Shown: positions 44,918-54,809 of the stretch, one piece after another | Position numbering within the stretch: the stretch's first letter is position 1 | Layout: every line of letters starts with the position of its first letter | NCBI RefSeq assembly: GCF_023898315.1 | Contig: NC_064617.1 | Coordinates: 719,155,202-719,219,201, forward strand | DNA from: Schistocerca nitens | Taxonomy: Eukaryota; Arthropoda; Insecta; Orthoptera; Acrididae | DNA: 64,000 nt | Direction of reading: 5' to 3' | Position numbers and translations under genes: made by a program | The notes under the pieces: model-generated | What the model saw: only the letters and a program-made list of their open reading frames with translations | The model's database searches: none | What the model was told of the DNA's origin: nothing

Positions 44918-46338
44918 CACTCCTGGAAATTGAAATAAGAACACCGTGAATTCATTGTCCCAGGAAGGGGAAACTTTATTGACACATTCCTGGGGTCAGA
45001 TACATCACATGATCACACTGACAGAACCACAGGCACATAGACACAGGCAACAGAGCATGCACAATGTCGGCACTAGTACAGTGTATATCCACCTTTCGCA
45101 GCAATGCAGGCTGCTATTCTCCCATGGAGACGATCGTAGAGATGCTGGATGTAGTCCTGTGGAACGGCTTGCCATGCCATTTCCACCTGGCGCCTCAGTT
45201 GGACCAGCGTTCGTGCTGGACGTGCAGACCGCGTGAGACGACGCTTCATCCAGTCCCAAACATGCTCAATGGGGGACAGATCCGGAGATCTTGCTGACCA
45301 GGGTAGTTGACTTACACCTTCTAGAGCACGTTGGGTGGCACGGGATACATGCGGACGTGCATTGTCCTGTTGGAACAGCAAGTTCCCTTGCCGGTCTAGG
45401 AATGGTAGAACGATGGGTTCGATGACGGTTTGGATGTACCGTGCACTATTCAGTGTCCCCTCGACGATCACCAGTGGTGTACGGCCAGTGTAGGAGATCG
45501 CTCCCCACACCATGATGCCGGGTGTTGGCCCTGTGTGCCTCGGTCGTATGCAGTCCTGATTGTGGCGCTCACCTGCACGGCGCCAAACACGCATACGACC
45601 ATCATTGGCACCAAGGCAGAAGCGACTCTCATCGCTGAAGACGACACGTCTCCATTCGTCCCTCCATTCACGCCTGTCGCGACACCACTGGAGGCGGGCT
45701 GCACGATGTTGGGGCGTGAGCGGAAGACGGCCTAACGGTGTGCGGGACCGTAGCCCAGCTTCATGGAGACGGTTGGGAATGGTCCTCGCCGATACCCCAG
45801 GAGCAACAGTGTCCCTAATTTGCTGGGAAGTGGCGGTGCGGTCCCCTACGGCACTGCGTAGGATCCCACGGTCTTGGCGTGCATCCGTGCGTCGCTGCGG
45901 TCCGGTCCCAGGTCGACGGGCACGTGCACCTTCCGCCGACCACTGGCGACAACATCGATGTACTGTGGAGACCTCACGCCCCACGTGTTGAGCAATTCGG
46001 CGGTACGTCCACCCGGCCTCCCGCATGCCCACTATACGCCCACGCTCAAAGTCCGTCAACTGCACATACGGTTCACGTCCACGCTGTCGCGGCATGCTAC
46101 CAGTGTTAAAGACTGCGATGGAGCTCCGTATGCCACGGCAAACTGGCTGACACTGACGGCGGCGGTGCACAAATGCTGCGCAGCTAGCGCCATTCGACGG
46201 CCAACACCGCGGGTCCTGGTGTGTCCGCTGTGCCGTGCGTGTGATCATTGCTTGTACAGCCCTCTCGCAGTGTCCGGAGCAAGTATGGTGGGTCTGACAC
46301 ACCGGTGTCAATGTGTTCTTTTTCCATTTCCAGGAGTG
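44918..46338 (-). mobile_element. Tc1-like DNA transposon, complete
   Basis: TA occurs at 44916-44917 and 46339-46340. The inverted termini are CACTCCTGGAAATTGAAATA on the left and CACTCCTGGAAATGGAAAAA read inward from the right, both followed by GAACAC. The 1421-bp length and single transposase gene are typical of Tc1-like elements. It interrupts RTE copy 2 in the AATATAATAATTCC stretch seen uninterrupted at 23798. Confidence 0.95.
45073..46095 (-). CDS. Tc1-like transposase, intact (340 aa)
   Basis: I choose the ATG at 46093-46095 (MPRQRGREPYVQL) rather than the upstream open stretch, because the 72 extra residues would lie in the terminal region and do not resemble the family. A paired DNA-binding region follows: WTYRRIAQHVGREVSTVHRC (first helix-turn-helix) and VSARTIPNRLHEAGLRSR (second). 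The catalytic region has VFSDESRFCLGANDGRMRVW with the first Asp, GIMVWGAISYTGRTPL, FQQDNARPHVSRATQ with the second Asp, and SPDLSPIEHVWDWMKRRL with the Glu. By my count 32 residues separate the second Asp from the Glu. No stop or frameshift is present. It would excise and insert the element at TA. Confidence 0.93.
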   Translation of the reverse strand: MPRQRGREPYVQLTDFERGRIVGMREAGWTYRRIAQHVGREVSTVHRCCRQWSAEGARARRPGTGPQRRTDARQDRGILRSAVGDRTATSQQIRDTVAPGVSARTIPNRLHEAGLRSRTPLGRLPLTPQHRAARLQWCRDRREWRDEWRRVVFSDESRFCLGANDGRMRVWRRAGERHNQDCIRPRHTGPTPGIMVWGAISYTGRTPLVIVEGTLNSARYIQTVIEPIVLPFLDRQGNLLFQQDNARPHVSRATQRALEGVSQLPWSARSPDLSPIEHVWDWMKRRLTRSARPARTLVQLRRQVEMAWQAVPQDYIQHLYDRLHGRIAACIAAKGGYTLY

Positions 46339-47626
46339 TATAATTCCAGTCCCAAGGAAAGCAGGTGTTGACAGATGTGAAAATTACCGAACTATCAGTT
46401 TAATAAGCCGCAGCTGCAAAATACTAACACCTATTCTTTACAGACAAATGGAAAAACTGGCAGAAGCCGACCTCGGGGAAGATCAGTTTGAATTCCGTAG
46501 AAATGTTGGAATACGTGAGGGAATACTGACCCTACGACTTATCTTAGAAAATAGATTAAGGAAAGGCAAACCTACGTTTCTAGCATTTGTGGGCTTAGAG
46601 AAAGCTTTTGACAATATTGACTGGAATGCTCTCTTTCAAATTCTGAAGGTGACTGGGGTAAAATACAGGGAGCGAAAGGCTATTTACAATTTGTACAACA
46701 ACCAGATGGCAGTTATAAGAGTCGAGGGGCATGAAGGGGAAACAGTGTTATTCAATCTGTATTTTGAGCAAGCAGTAAAGGAAACAAAAGAAAAATTCGA
46801 AGTAGGAATTAAAATGCATGGAAAAGAAATATAAGCTTTGACGTTCATCGATGACATTGTAATTCTGTCAGAGACAGCAAAGGACTTGGAAGAGCAGTTG
46901 AACGGAATGGACAGTGACTTGAAAGAAGGATATAAGATGAACATCAACAGAAGCAAAACGAGGATAATGGAATGTAGTCGAATTAAATCGGGTGATGCTG
47001 AGAGTATTAGATTAGGAAATGAGACGCTTAAAGTAGTAAATGAGTTTTGCTGTTTGGGGAGTAAAATAACTAATGATGGTCGAAGTAGAGACGATATAAA
47101 ATGTAGACTGGCAATGGCAAGGAAAGCGTTTCTGAAGAAGATAAATTTGTTAACATCGAGTATAGATTTAAGTGTCAGGAAGTCTTTTCCGAAGGTGTTT
47201 GTATGGAGTGTAGCCACGTATGGAATTGAAACGTGGACGTGAAATAGTTTGGACAAAAAGAAAATTGAAGCTTACGAAATGTGGTGCTACAGAAGAATGC
47301 TGAAGATTAGATGGGTAGATCACATAACTAATTAGGAGGTATTGACTAGAATTGGGGAGAAGAGAAATTTGTGGCACAACTTGACTAGAAGAATGGATCG
47401 GTTGGCAGGACATACTCTGAGGCATCAAGGGATCACCAATTTAGTATTGGAGGATAGCGCGGAGGGTAAAAATCGTAGAAGGAGACCAAGAGATGAATAC
47501 ACTAAACAGATTCAGAAGGATGTAGGCTGCAGTAGGTACTGGGAGATCAAGAAGCTTGCACAGGATGGAGTAACATGGAGAGCTGCATCAAACCAGTCTC
47601 TGGACTGAAGACCACAACAATAACAT

Positions 47627-48241
47627 ATTCGCAGAAATCCCGCCCAGATTACACATAATGGAATAGATCTGTTTCTCTTTTTACCTCGTATACCAGTGTA
47701 ATTTCATATGGTATTATTGACTGTTTCCTTGTAATTTTCGTGTTTGACTGACAAGTGCCTCTGGCTGAAAACTGTTAACTGCAGTGTCTTTCAATACGTA
47801 TATTTTACGCTCCCTTTTCTCCTAGTCTAGCGGGATTTTAAGCGCCCTACTCACCATGCTGTAGAAAAATGCTGTTTTACATTTTTCATTAAATACTGAC
47901 TTGAAAGGAATAATAACCTGTGGTTTTTAGTTTCCTATATATATTTATTTCCTTTATAATTAAGGCAACATCCGAGAAATTGATTTTACTATGTTCTTCT
48001 CTTTCACGCATAAAGGTAATCTTGTGTAATCTGTTGAAAGCATGTAGAATTACCTGCAGGTGATTGTCTTTTTGTTCATACAGTAACAAAGAGTCATGAA
48101 CATATCTATAATAACGAAAAATTTGAGATGTTTGTGACATTATACCACTCAGTGAACATAAAGATAATAGCATGCAGGACACACTACATGTTTTCAATAG
48201 CTTAAATCACAAGATCATAATGGGTGTATTTCAAAGTGTCT
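47627..48241. other. No recognisable feature
   Basis: Non-coding sequence between RTE copy 2 and the hAT element. Confidence 0.4.
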
Positions 48242-48249
48242 CTTATGAC

Positions 48250-51200
48250 TAGTGTCCGGATCGATATGCACTTAAGACCCACGAAATATGTGCCAAAATT
48301 CCTCGAAATATGCAGTTAAAATATGCTCTTACTGCCAGTATATGCCTTTAAATATGCAGCTAAAATTGTTTAATTATGCATTTCTCTTAGACAAATTCTT
48401 TAAAATATGCATCCTACTTGGGAAAATTAATGAATAAACATCAGGTATTTTCAATAATGGCTATAATTTAATGAATAAAATGAAGTACAACATAGGTACT
48501 CACACGAAAATTTGGTAAATTCTAATAATTACAATTTGAACTATCAACATTTTTTTCCATATTCTCTACATGAAAATTCTTCCTGTGGTCAGATAATAAC
48601 ATTTTCAATCTTGAAAATGATCATTCAACGTCACATGACACTACAGGTAAAAATTTAAGAGCAGTGACATCAGACGACGTGATATCATCTAGATTTTTGG
48701 AGCGTTTCCCTCCTTCCAGTAACTGAGCGATCTTTCGAATCGTAGGCCAACTAGGATTTCTATGACGAACTGCATCCAATTTTCTTCTCTCACCGATCGT
48801 ACCTGGCCGACTCTTGCTCTTGTGTCCTGAGTCCTTCGACGAGAGCCACTGCCTTCTTAACTTCCATGTTACGAGTCTCAAGTTTCTCAATTAGGTCTGG
48901 AAGGCCACCCAAGTGCGCTCGGATGTAAGATAGGCTGTGTAACACGCTGGAATTCTTCAGGGCGTCCTTGGCTTTTGGTATCGCTAAATTGTCGTTATCT
49001 TCAAAGCCCTTTAGGACCTGGAACAGGAAAGTAGTAATCTCGTGAATGTCAGTTTCAAGCTGAAAACTGCTGTACAGAGAAATAAGCTTAATATTGGAAT
49101 TCTATGTAGTGTTCGTTTTCTTTGCTTATTCAGTTTATTCAGAACTACATACGCATCCATACCTCTTCAACTTTTCTGTGGTTGTCTGAATAATAGTTTG
49201 CAGCTGAAATTCATGTTCCCCACCTCGTCAATACTGGGTCAGGCAGCAGAGGACAGTCAGGGAGAGCAGTCTTGGAAGCTCTCACTCGACTTAGTGCCTT
49301 GATGAAAACCTTCTTTGCCAAAGATATAAGGCTGTTGACCTCTGGCAATGTGGTTCTGACCTCTTTAGCGACTCCATGGATGCCATGACCCAGACACGTG
49401 AGGTGAATAATTTTAGGGTAAAACACATGGAGACACTTTGCGGCCTTCAGCATATATTGCGGCACTATCCGTCACAATGGCCAAAACCTTGTTCTCCCCA
49501 CGTTTCTGATCTTCCCTTCTCCATAACACGCCCTAAAGAAAATCAAAGGATTTTACAAATTTTACAAATTTTTTTATTATTTTATTATTGGCTCTGGACA
49601 TGATATGAAAAAACTAATTATTGGCTCCGGATATGATGTGAAAAAATGCGCTCTTATGTTACCTATAATTTATTTTAGACTATTCAATACTGGCGAAACT
49701 TACAGAATGCTTTCTGCACTGTGCGTGCAGTCGTGGCGTGTATCGTTCGTTCCACTTCTTTTGCACAGTATGAGGTGCCCTCGTCAGTCTCGTCAGCATA
49801 GAGTTTTCCAACTATGACGTGCACCGTATACCGACAGCAAGAATCAGTGATTTCGTCAACGGATAGTCAGAGTGGAGAAACGCCAATGTCTTTCCTAATA
49901 TTCTCCAATGTCTGTAATAGAGAAACCAAATTAAAAAATACACTCAAACATGTGGACACTACACAGGAGACATACACACGAAAACAAACCATATCCGTTC
50001 TAGCTACTACCTATATTTTGACTATTTTCTTATGTATATACATTGACCAAAATATACTCGTTTAATTCGCACAAAAAAGTTATATTCTAAAAAAAGAAAT
50101 TTCGATTCTTTTTTGCAGTGAACGTTTCGAGACAGACTCCCTTCTTCTCAAGTTCTTTCTTCATTTGTCTTGTCCTTTCTTGAAAAACTTCACGTACTTT
50201 AAATTTAGTTTTTTTTTACATTCAAGTAACAATGTTCATTTTACAAAAATTAACATTTAAACAAAATTTATTTTTCGAGTTTTTTTAAACTAAACAACTG
50301 TTATTGTGGACTATGTATATACCAAATTATATCCATTGACTTTCACATACCTACGTTCATAAAAATTACCGAAAAACCTTATCTTTTCTTACAATGGTCC
50401 ACATAGTTATTTCTGAACGTTGACTAGTGAGGAATATCTTTTTCTGTGTATTTTTTCAAGAAAGTCCTTAATCCTTCATTTTCCAGCTTATTTAAGGGGA
50501 TGTTTGCTTTTATTAAAGCCTCGCAAAGATCTTCATTGAACTTATTTTTATCGTCTATACGCGTCGAAAATGAGGAGATCAGTGGTTGCTGTGAAGTTTT
50601 GACAGTGTCTTGGTTACGTTGTTCTGGTGCTGAGATGTCTTTTTATGCTCATCCAGTTGAAATTTTTCTCAACCCTGACATGAAGCGTTGGAGATGTGAA
50701 TAAATATCAATAAGTACGTACAATTGTACAAAAATGTGAGAGAACAGTGTGCACCCGCGAGGTGGTCACTCAAGAAAGTGAATTAAGACTACAAATAAGT
50801 TTCTAAAAATTGGAACTTCGATCCTCTCACAACATTTAACATTTTTTTTTTAATTTGCAAGAACGCTGAAGGTAATTCCTAAAGTTTTTTTTTTGTTCCT
50901 TCCCATTCGTACATAGAAAACATGCACGCAAATTTACAAATGAACTTAATAATTGTTTTAATTTCTTGAAAAAATTATCGAAAACGAAAAGAAACAAAAT
51001 TAAACTTACCTCTTTTTCACATAGCTATATTATTTTTCCGTCCGTTGTGAAAGCACAATCGCTCCCCATCCATTTCCGTAAATTACTGGTTTTTGGTCTG
51101 GGCATATTCGTAATTTGAAGAAGGTAGCAAAGAGTCGATGTGAACAGCACGGAAACATACGCAGAAATGATTCATATTCCGAAATGCAACAGTAACTAGA

Positions 51201-51699
51201 AGGGCATTGTTGGTGTATTGCAGAGATCAGGTGAGCATTAACTACGGGCAACAAATACCGAAGCACGTGTCTACTCAGAAAATCCATCTTGCAACAATGA
51301 ACCATCACAGGTCTTTAGCATCCTTACCCAAGAGACTACCTAAGTGGAAAAACAAGACTATGTCCCTCCATAAGCTACCCACGTTTACCTGAAAGGCTTT
51401 TATTCTGGTGGCTCGTCCCGTATTATCTCATTTTGGAAATGTATTGGTCTAATATTCTGGGAGGTCCTTGGGTTGTCATGGAACAAAATTAACCTCAATA
51501 TGACCTCTAAGTGTCAAAATTATCCATCTTCACGGCCGTTTCCCCTAAATGTGAAAGAATATGCTCAGACACTAAAAACAAGCAAATATATGCATTTTAA
51601 ATTTGAATTTAAAGTGGCCTAGTACCTCCAAAATATCATAATTCATAAAGATGCAACACCAGGTACCGTAAAAAAATGATATGCAAAATCAGACCTCTA
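48250..51699 (-). mobile_element. hAT-type DNA transposon with 8-bp target duplication
   Basis: CTTATGAC occurs at 48242-48249 and 51700-51707. The ends just inside are TAGTGTCCGGATC on the left and TAGAGGTCTGATT read inward from the right; TAG-N-G termini and an 8-bp duplication are the hAT signature. ATATGC motifs are repeated in the subterminal regions (48260-48420 and 51590-51680). The transposase on the minus strand is decayed, and most of 49930-51690 is AT-rich with little recognisable coding. Confidence 0.85.
48561..49925 (-). pseudogene. hAT transposase remnant, CGGBP1-like subgroup
   Basis: From the N-terminal side the minus strand gives SVDEITDSCCRY and VIVGKLYADETDEG (about 49750-49890), [10 protein letters not shown] near 49480, then in a shifted frame [19 protein letters not shown] and [11 protein letters not shown] (49211-49465), and the C-terminal dimerisation segment ALKFLPVVSCDVE, stop, SFSRLKMLLSDHRKNF (48570-48665). 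The order and motifs match hAT transposases related to CGG-repeat-binding proteins (CGGBP1-like). Several stops and frameshifts are present, and the N-terminal zinc finger is not recognisable. Confidence 0.7.
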
Positions 51700-51707
51700 C
51701 TTATGAC

Positions 51708-52016
51708 TAACGAATTAAGCACGTACCACGATAGTGTTGTTCAAAGTTATTCATACCTATATAATTTGTTACTTAATACAGGTGTAAGGGTGGGTTACAT
51801 GGTGTAGTGTGCTTTGACTGGACCAGTTCTGCTTTCCGATATAGTTGTTGTTCTTTTAGTCAGCCGGCTTGTTACATCGTTATCCAGCATGTATGAGCAT
51901 TAACACTTTCTTCTGCTATACTACTCCTATATGTTAATCTTTTCTTCATGTGTAGAATGACTGGAAATGCACCTATTTCTGCATTCTTACCTCATGTTAC
52001 ACAGCGCACAGTACTA
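51708..52016. other. No recognisable feature, ending in a Tc1-like tip
   Basis: No gene. At 52017-52036 the sequence TA then CACTACTGGCCATTAAAATT resembles the terminus of the Tc1 element at 44918, followed directly by the truncated gag of the second LTR element. Confidence 0.35.
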
Positions 52017-52028
52017 CACTACTGGCCA

Positions 52029-52592
52029 TTAAAATTTGTCTAGTTTTTCATTCCACTGTTTGAGTTTTTCATCAAGTCGTAGCAATACTGCCATAATTTG
52101 ATCCAAGCCAATATTACCTACCCTACTCTCTGTGCTGTTTGATGGCATACCTGCAATTGTCACGTTTTGTGTAACCATTTGGTTATTCTGTGACTTTTGA
52201 AAATGTTGGCCAGTCAAATGTGCACTGTTGGTCACTACACCGGAATTAAATAAATCTGACGTATTCTGATTACACTGTTCATTTTCGTTAGAAAAATTTA
52301 TCTGTTCACAATTCAAATTTTGCAAATCGGGTGTGTTAAACTGGGTAACGTTCATTGTAACAGAACGTCCCGCGTCATCAATTATCGTTAAATTAACAGA
52401 GGACACAACTGAATTTATTTGTTCATCATTAGGATCAAAATCATTACTAGCGGTCGGTACGCACTGACTGTCTGTAAATGAAGGATTGTCATCATTACAC
52501 TGAGTGTCGCAAATATTATCGGTCAAATTATTAGAGTCGGCTATTTCACTCATTACACATCGCGATGTACTGTTAACAGTTTTTCGCGGCAT
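52029..52592 (-). pseudogene. Gag-like N-terminal fragment
   Basis: The ATG at 52590-52592 begins MPRKTVNSTSRCVMSE, matching the first copy at 5162. The Asn/Ser-rich sequence continues for 187 codons to a stop near the break at 52029. Conservation between the two copies supports this as a genuine protein start, though no domain is identified. Confidence 0.65.
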
Positions 52593-53186
52593 TTTTCACA
52601 AATCAGAATTAAGCACAAATGAAACAAGGACAATGCAAAATGCAACAAACACAATTACAACAAAGAGCAACAAATTGCCGATGATCTGTGAAGGAAAGAG
52701 TGACAAATTAGTAAATGCATTGCGCCAGATGCAAACTACATTTAAGTAAATAAGAGCAGATATATGACTACTTCTCAGAAGATTCACAAAGAAATACGAT
52801 CCTGGCCGGATGTCGGCAAGTGTAACCTCCCCACACACACAATATATATATATATATAAGAATGAATGAAAATGGACCATGAACCATGAACCAAGCGTAA
52901 ACTCCCCACAAAATTAATAATTAAATGAATTTTTCTAATATTGTAACCTATGAACAAAATTGGCTCCCATTTATAGTCTGTGTGCAGAAATGCATTCACA
53001 TTTAATGTTCCCACAAAATTCTTTTCTCGTTTAATGTTAAGTTCGAAACAGAAAAATTCCTAAACACCAAAATAATAAAAAAGTTTAGTAACCTGATAAA
53101 TTTTATGAGGACAGCAGCGCTGCCCTTCGGCCCTGTATTCTGAATAAAAAAAGCAAAAAATTCTTACCTCAATAAAACTGCAAATA

Positions 53187-53831
53187 CGAGGTGTGGCTAG
53201 AAAAAAACCGGACTAGTACTGGTGAAACAATAAAACGAATGCAATAAGGCTGAAAGTCGCGTGGCCTGTCACGTGACTCTCGCTCCGCCTACTGCTCGAG
53301 TTTCATCTGCCTCCTGCACTCAGTCTGCCCGTGGCGTCTGTTTTAAGTAGTTGACGTTTTGTCTGTGCGTCGGAAAATGTTGAGTGTACAGAAAGAACAC
53401 TTTCCTTGTCAACTCATGTTAACTCAGACAATGCTCTGATTGTTAAACGGCGATCTTGTCGAACAAGTTTAGCGATTTTTTCAATGTTTGCATCAGTTTT
53501 TGCTGACAATGGTCTGCCAGTGCGAGTGTCATCACTGGTGTCTTCGCGGCCATCTTTAAATCGTTTAAACCACTCAAACACTTGTGTTCGCGATAAACAA
53601 TCATCGCCGTACACTTGTTGTAACATTACAAACGTTTCACTTGCAGATTTTCCTAGTTTGAAACAAAATTTGATGTTAACACGCCACGGGCAGACTGAGT
53701 GCAGGAGGCAGATGAAACTCGAGCAGTAGGCGGAGCGAGAGTCACGTGACAGGCCACGCGACTTTCAGCCTTATTGCATTCGTTTTATTGTTTCACCAGT
53801 ACTAGTCCGGTTTTTTTCTAGCCACACCTCG
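53187..53831 (-). mobile_element. Mariner derivative with 151-bp inverted ends
   Basis: TA occurs at 53185-53186 and 53832-53833. The left 53187-53337 and the right 53681-53831 are near-perfect inverted repeats, beginning CGAGGTGTGGCTAGAAAAAA. Ordinary mariner termini are about 30 bp. Here both arms appear to be the 5' end of the same element (see the transposase entry), so the 151-bp repeat is probably a secondary rearrangement. Confidence 0.88.
53414..53680 (-). pseudogene. Mariner transposase N-terminal fragment
   Basis: The minus-strand frame runs from the inner edge of the right arm: VNIKFCFKLGKSASETFVML, then YGDDCLSRTQVFEWFKRFKD and GREDTSDDTRTGRPLS, ending RALSELT and a stop at 53414. 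This is the helix-turn-helix DNA-binding half of a mariner transposase, whose role is to recognise the termini. The catalytic half is absent. On the opposite strand at 53377 the start of the same gene appears (ATG, MLSVQKEH). Confidence 0.85.
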
Positions 53832-53882
53832 TATATCTGCTCTTAAGTAGAAATTTTCGACACAGCTTCGTGCAATGCTGGC

Positions 53883-53883
<1 letters not shown>

Positions 53884-53915
<32 letters not shown>
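53884..53915. repeat. (TA)n microsatellite
   Basis: About sixteen TA units, just right of the mariner insertion and inside the LTR. Confidence 0.95.
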
Positions 53916-53919
<4 letters not shown>

Positions 53920-54475
53920 CTTGGAAGGAATGACCATGCATTGGAAATATTGTTTAAATTGAAATGAATGCTTTTCTTTAAAAGAGTTACTTTATATTAT
54001 AAAAATTATTATTGGGGAATTTTTTGAACAAATTAAATGCAATTAACATACATTATTAGATATGCGCAAGGCTGCTTCTTTACCTTCTACAACAATACTC
54101 ATCCTCCAGAGTCCTGACCAGAGTCCCGAGCAGAGCACACAGCCGACACATGCCGACTCACGCAGACTACACCAGACTACTGAAGACTACTGTCGACTCG
54201 CGCAGGCAAGCGCAGACTAGCGACAAGCAACAACTAACGACAAACTACTCTCTGGTCAGAGACTCTGTCATGCCTCGCCCATCGCCGGCAACGTATACGT
54301 CTTACAACCACCAATCAGGAGAATAAACAGATGACAAATGTTTCATGCAGATGTGAGTATTAATCCCATCATCTCTTATTGTCTTTTTTTAGTTGTATAT
54401 TTCCTTTCTCCTACAGTACAGCAGACTCCTGATGATAATGCAGTTGGCGTGCCTGAATTATGGGAGCCATTAGAT

Positions 54476-54545
54476 TTTCGAAATGGTTCAAATGGCTCTA
54501 AGCACTATGCGACTCAACATCTGAGGCCACCTATGATCGTGAGTC
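54476..54545 (-). repeat. Short fragment of the SINE seen at 38777
   Basis: AAATGGTTCAAATGGCTCTA and ACATCTGAGG match the SINE 3' region. It is about 65 bp and no target duplication is evident. Confidence 0.6.
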
Positions 54546-54809
54546 GCCAGTATCACCTATTTCTGCACCACCATCTGTGCGACGACAGTGGCATAACAAA
54601 CGCATTAAAGTGTTTCTCTTCACTGTTATGTAGACTCTAAATAAGACCGATAGCAAACGTATAGTTGTGTGCATGTCTTCTGGGCATGAGTTCAGTACCT
54701 TAATAGTGTTTGAAAAGCTACAGTTTAGTGGCAAGAATGTTATGCTTTCATCATACGAGTGACGGCAGTTACGTGCGAATTTCTCAGAGATAACTTCTCT
54801 GTCCCCCCA
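54546..54809. other. No recognisable feature
   Basis: Non-coding sequence before the leader of RTE copy 3. Confidence 0.35.

Larger units (their letters stand above)
43348..47608 (+). pseudogene. RTE endonuclease/reverse transcriptase, disrupted
   Basis: It is closely related to the intact protein at 22152-25115. Damage includes a frameshift after NKR near 43650, a stop and deletion near 44006-44030 (the TWKNPGDTNRYQ stretch is lost), a stop near 44155, a small deletion beside the Tc1 insertion (44907), loss of the GVRQGCSLSP reverse transcriptase motif near 46745, FAD-to-FID change with a stop near 46833, and stops at 47240 and 47333. It cannot encode enzyme. Confidence 0.9.
43021..47626 (+). 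mobile_element. RTE copy 2, full-length 5' end, broken by Tc1 insertion
   Basis: The leader (43021-43320) is shared with the copy at 54810, and the 3' end ACTGAAGACCACAACAATAAC is the family tail. A Tc1-like element splits it at 44918-46338. ATATTTGC just before the start and ATATTCGC just after the tail may be a slightly mutated target duplication. Confidence 0.9.
52029..54306 (-). mobile_element. Second Gypsy-type copy: gag start and LTR only
   Basis: It is related to the 1140-6125 element. The gag-like frame (52029-52592) and the LTR starting TGTAACCTCCCC at 52821 are both recognisable. The internal region is cut at about 52028, so nothing downstream of the gag N-terminus remains. Confidence 0.8.
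52821..54306 (-). repeat. LTR of the second copy, enlarged by a mariner insertion
   Basis: Starts TGTAACCTCC and ends near GTCTTACA (54306). After removing the 645-bp mariner insertion and one TA, about 839 bp remain, close to the 734 bp of the first LTR. It also contains AT microsatellites at 52841-52858 and 53884-53915. Confidence 0.65.

Noticed and set aside
45073..46311. Tc1 transposase as a 412-residue protein
   Set aside because: The first 72 residues lie in the terminal and leader region and look like translated non-coding DNA. The ATG at 46093-46095 gives the usual length.
45430..46371. Plus-strand frames across the Tc1 element
   Set aside because: Antisense of the transposase gene with no family resemblance.
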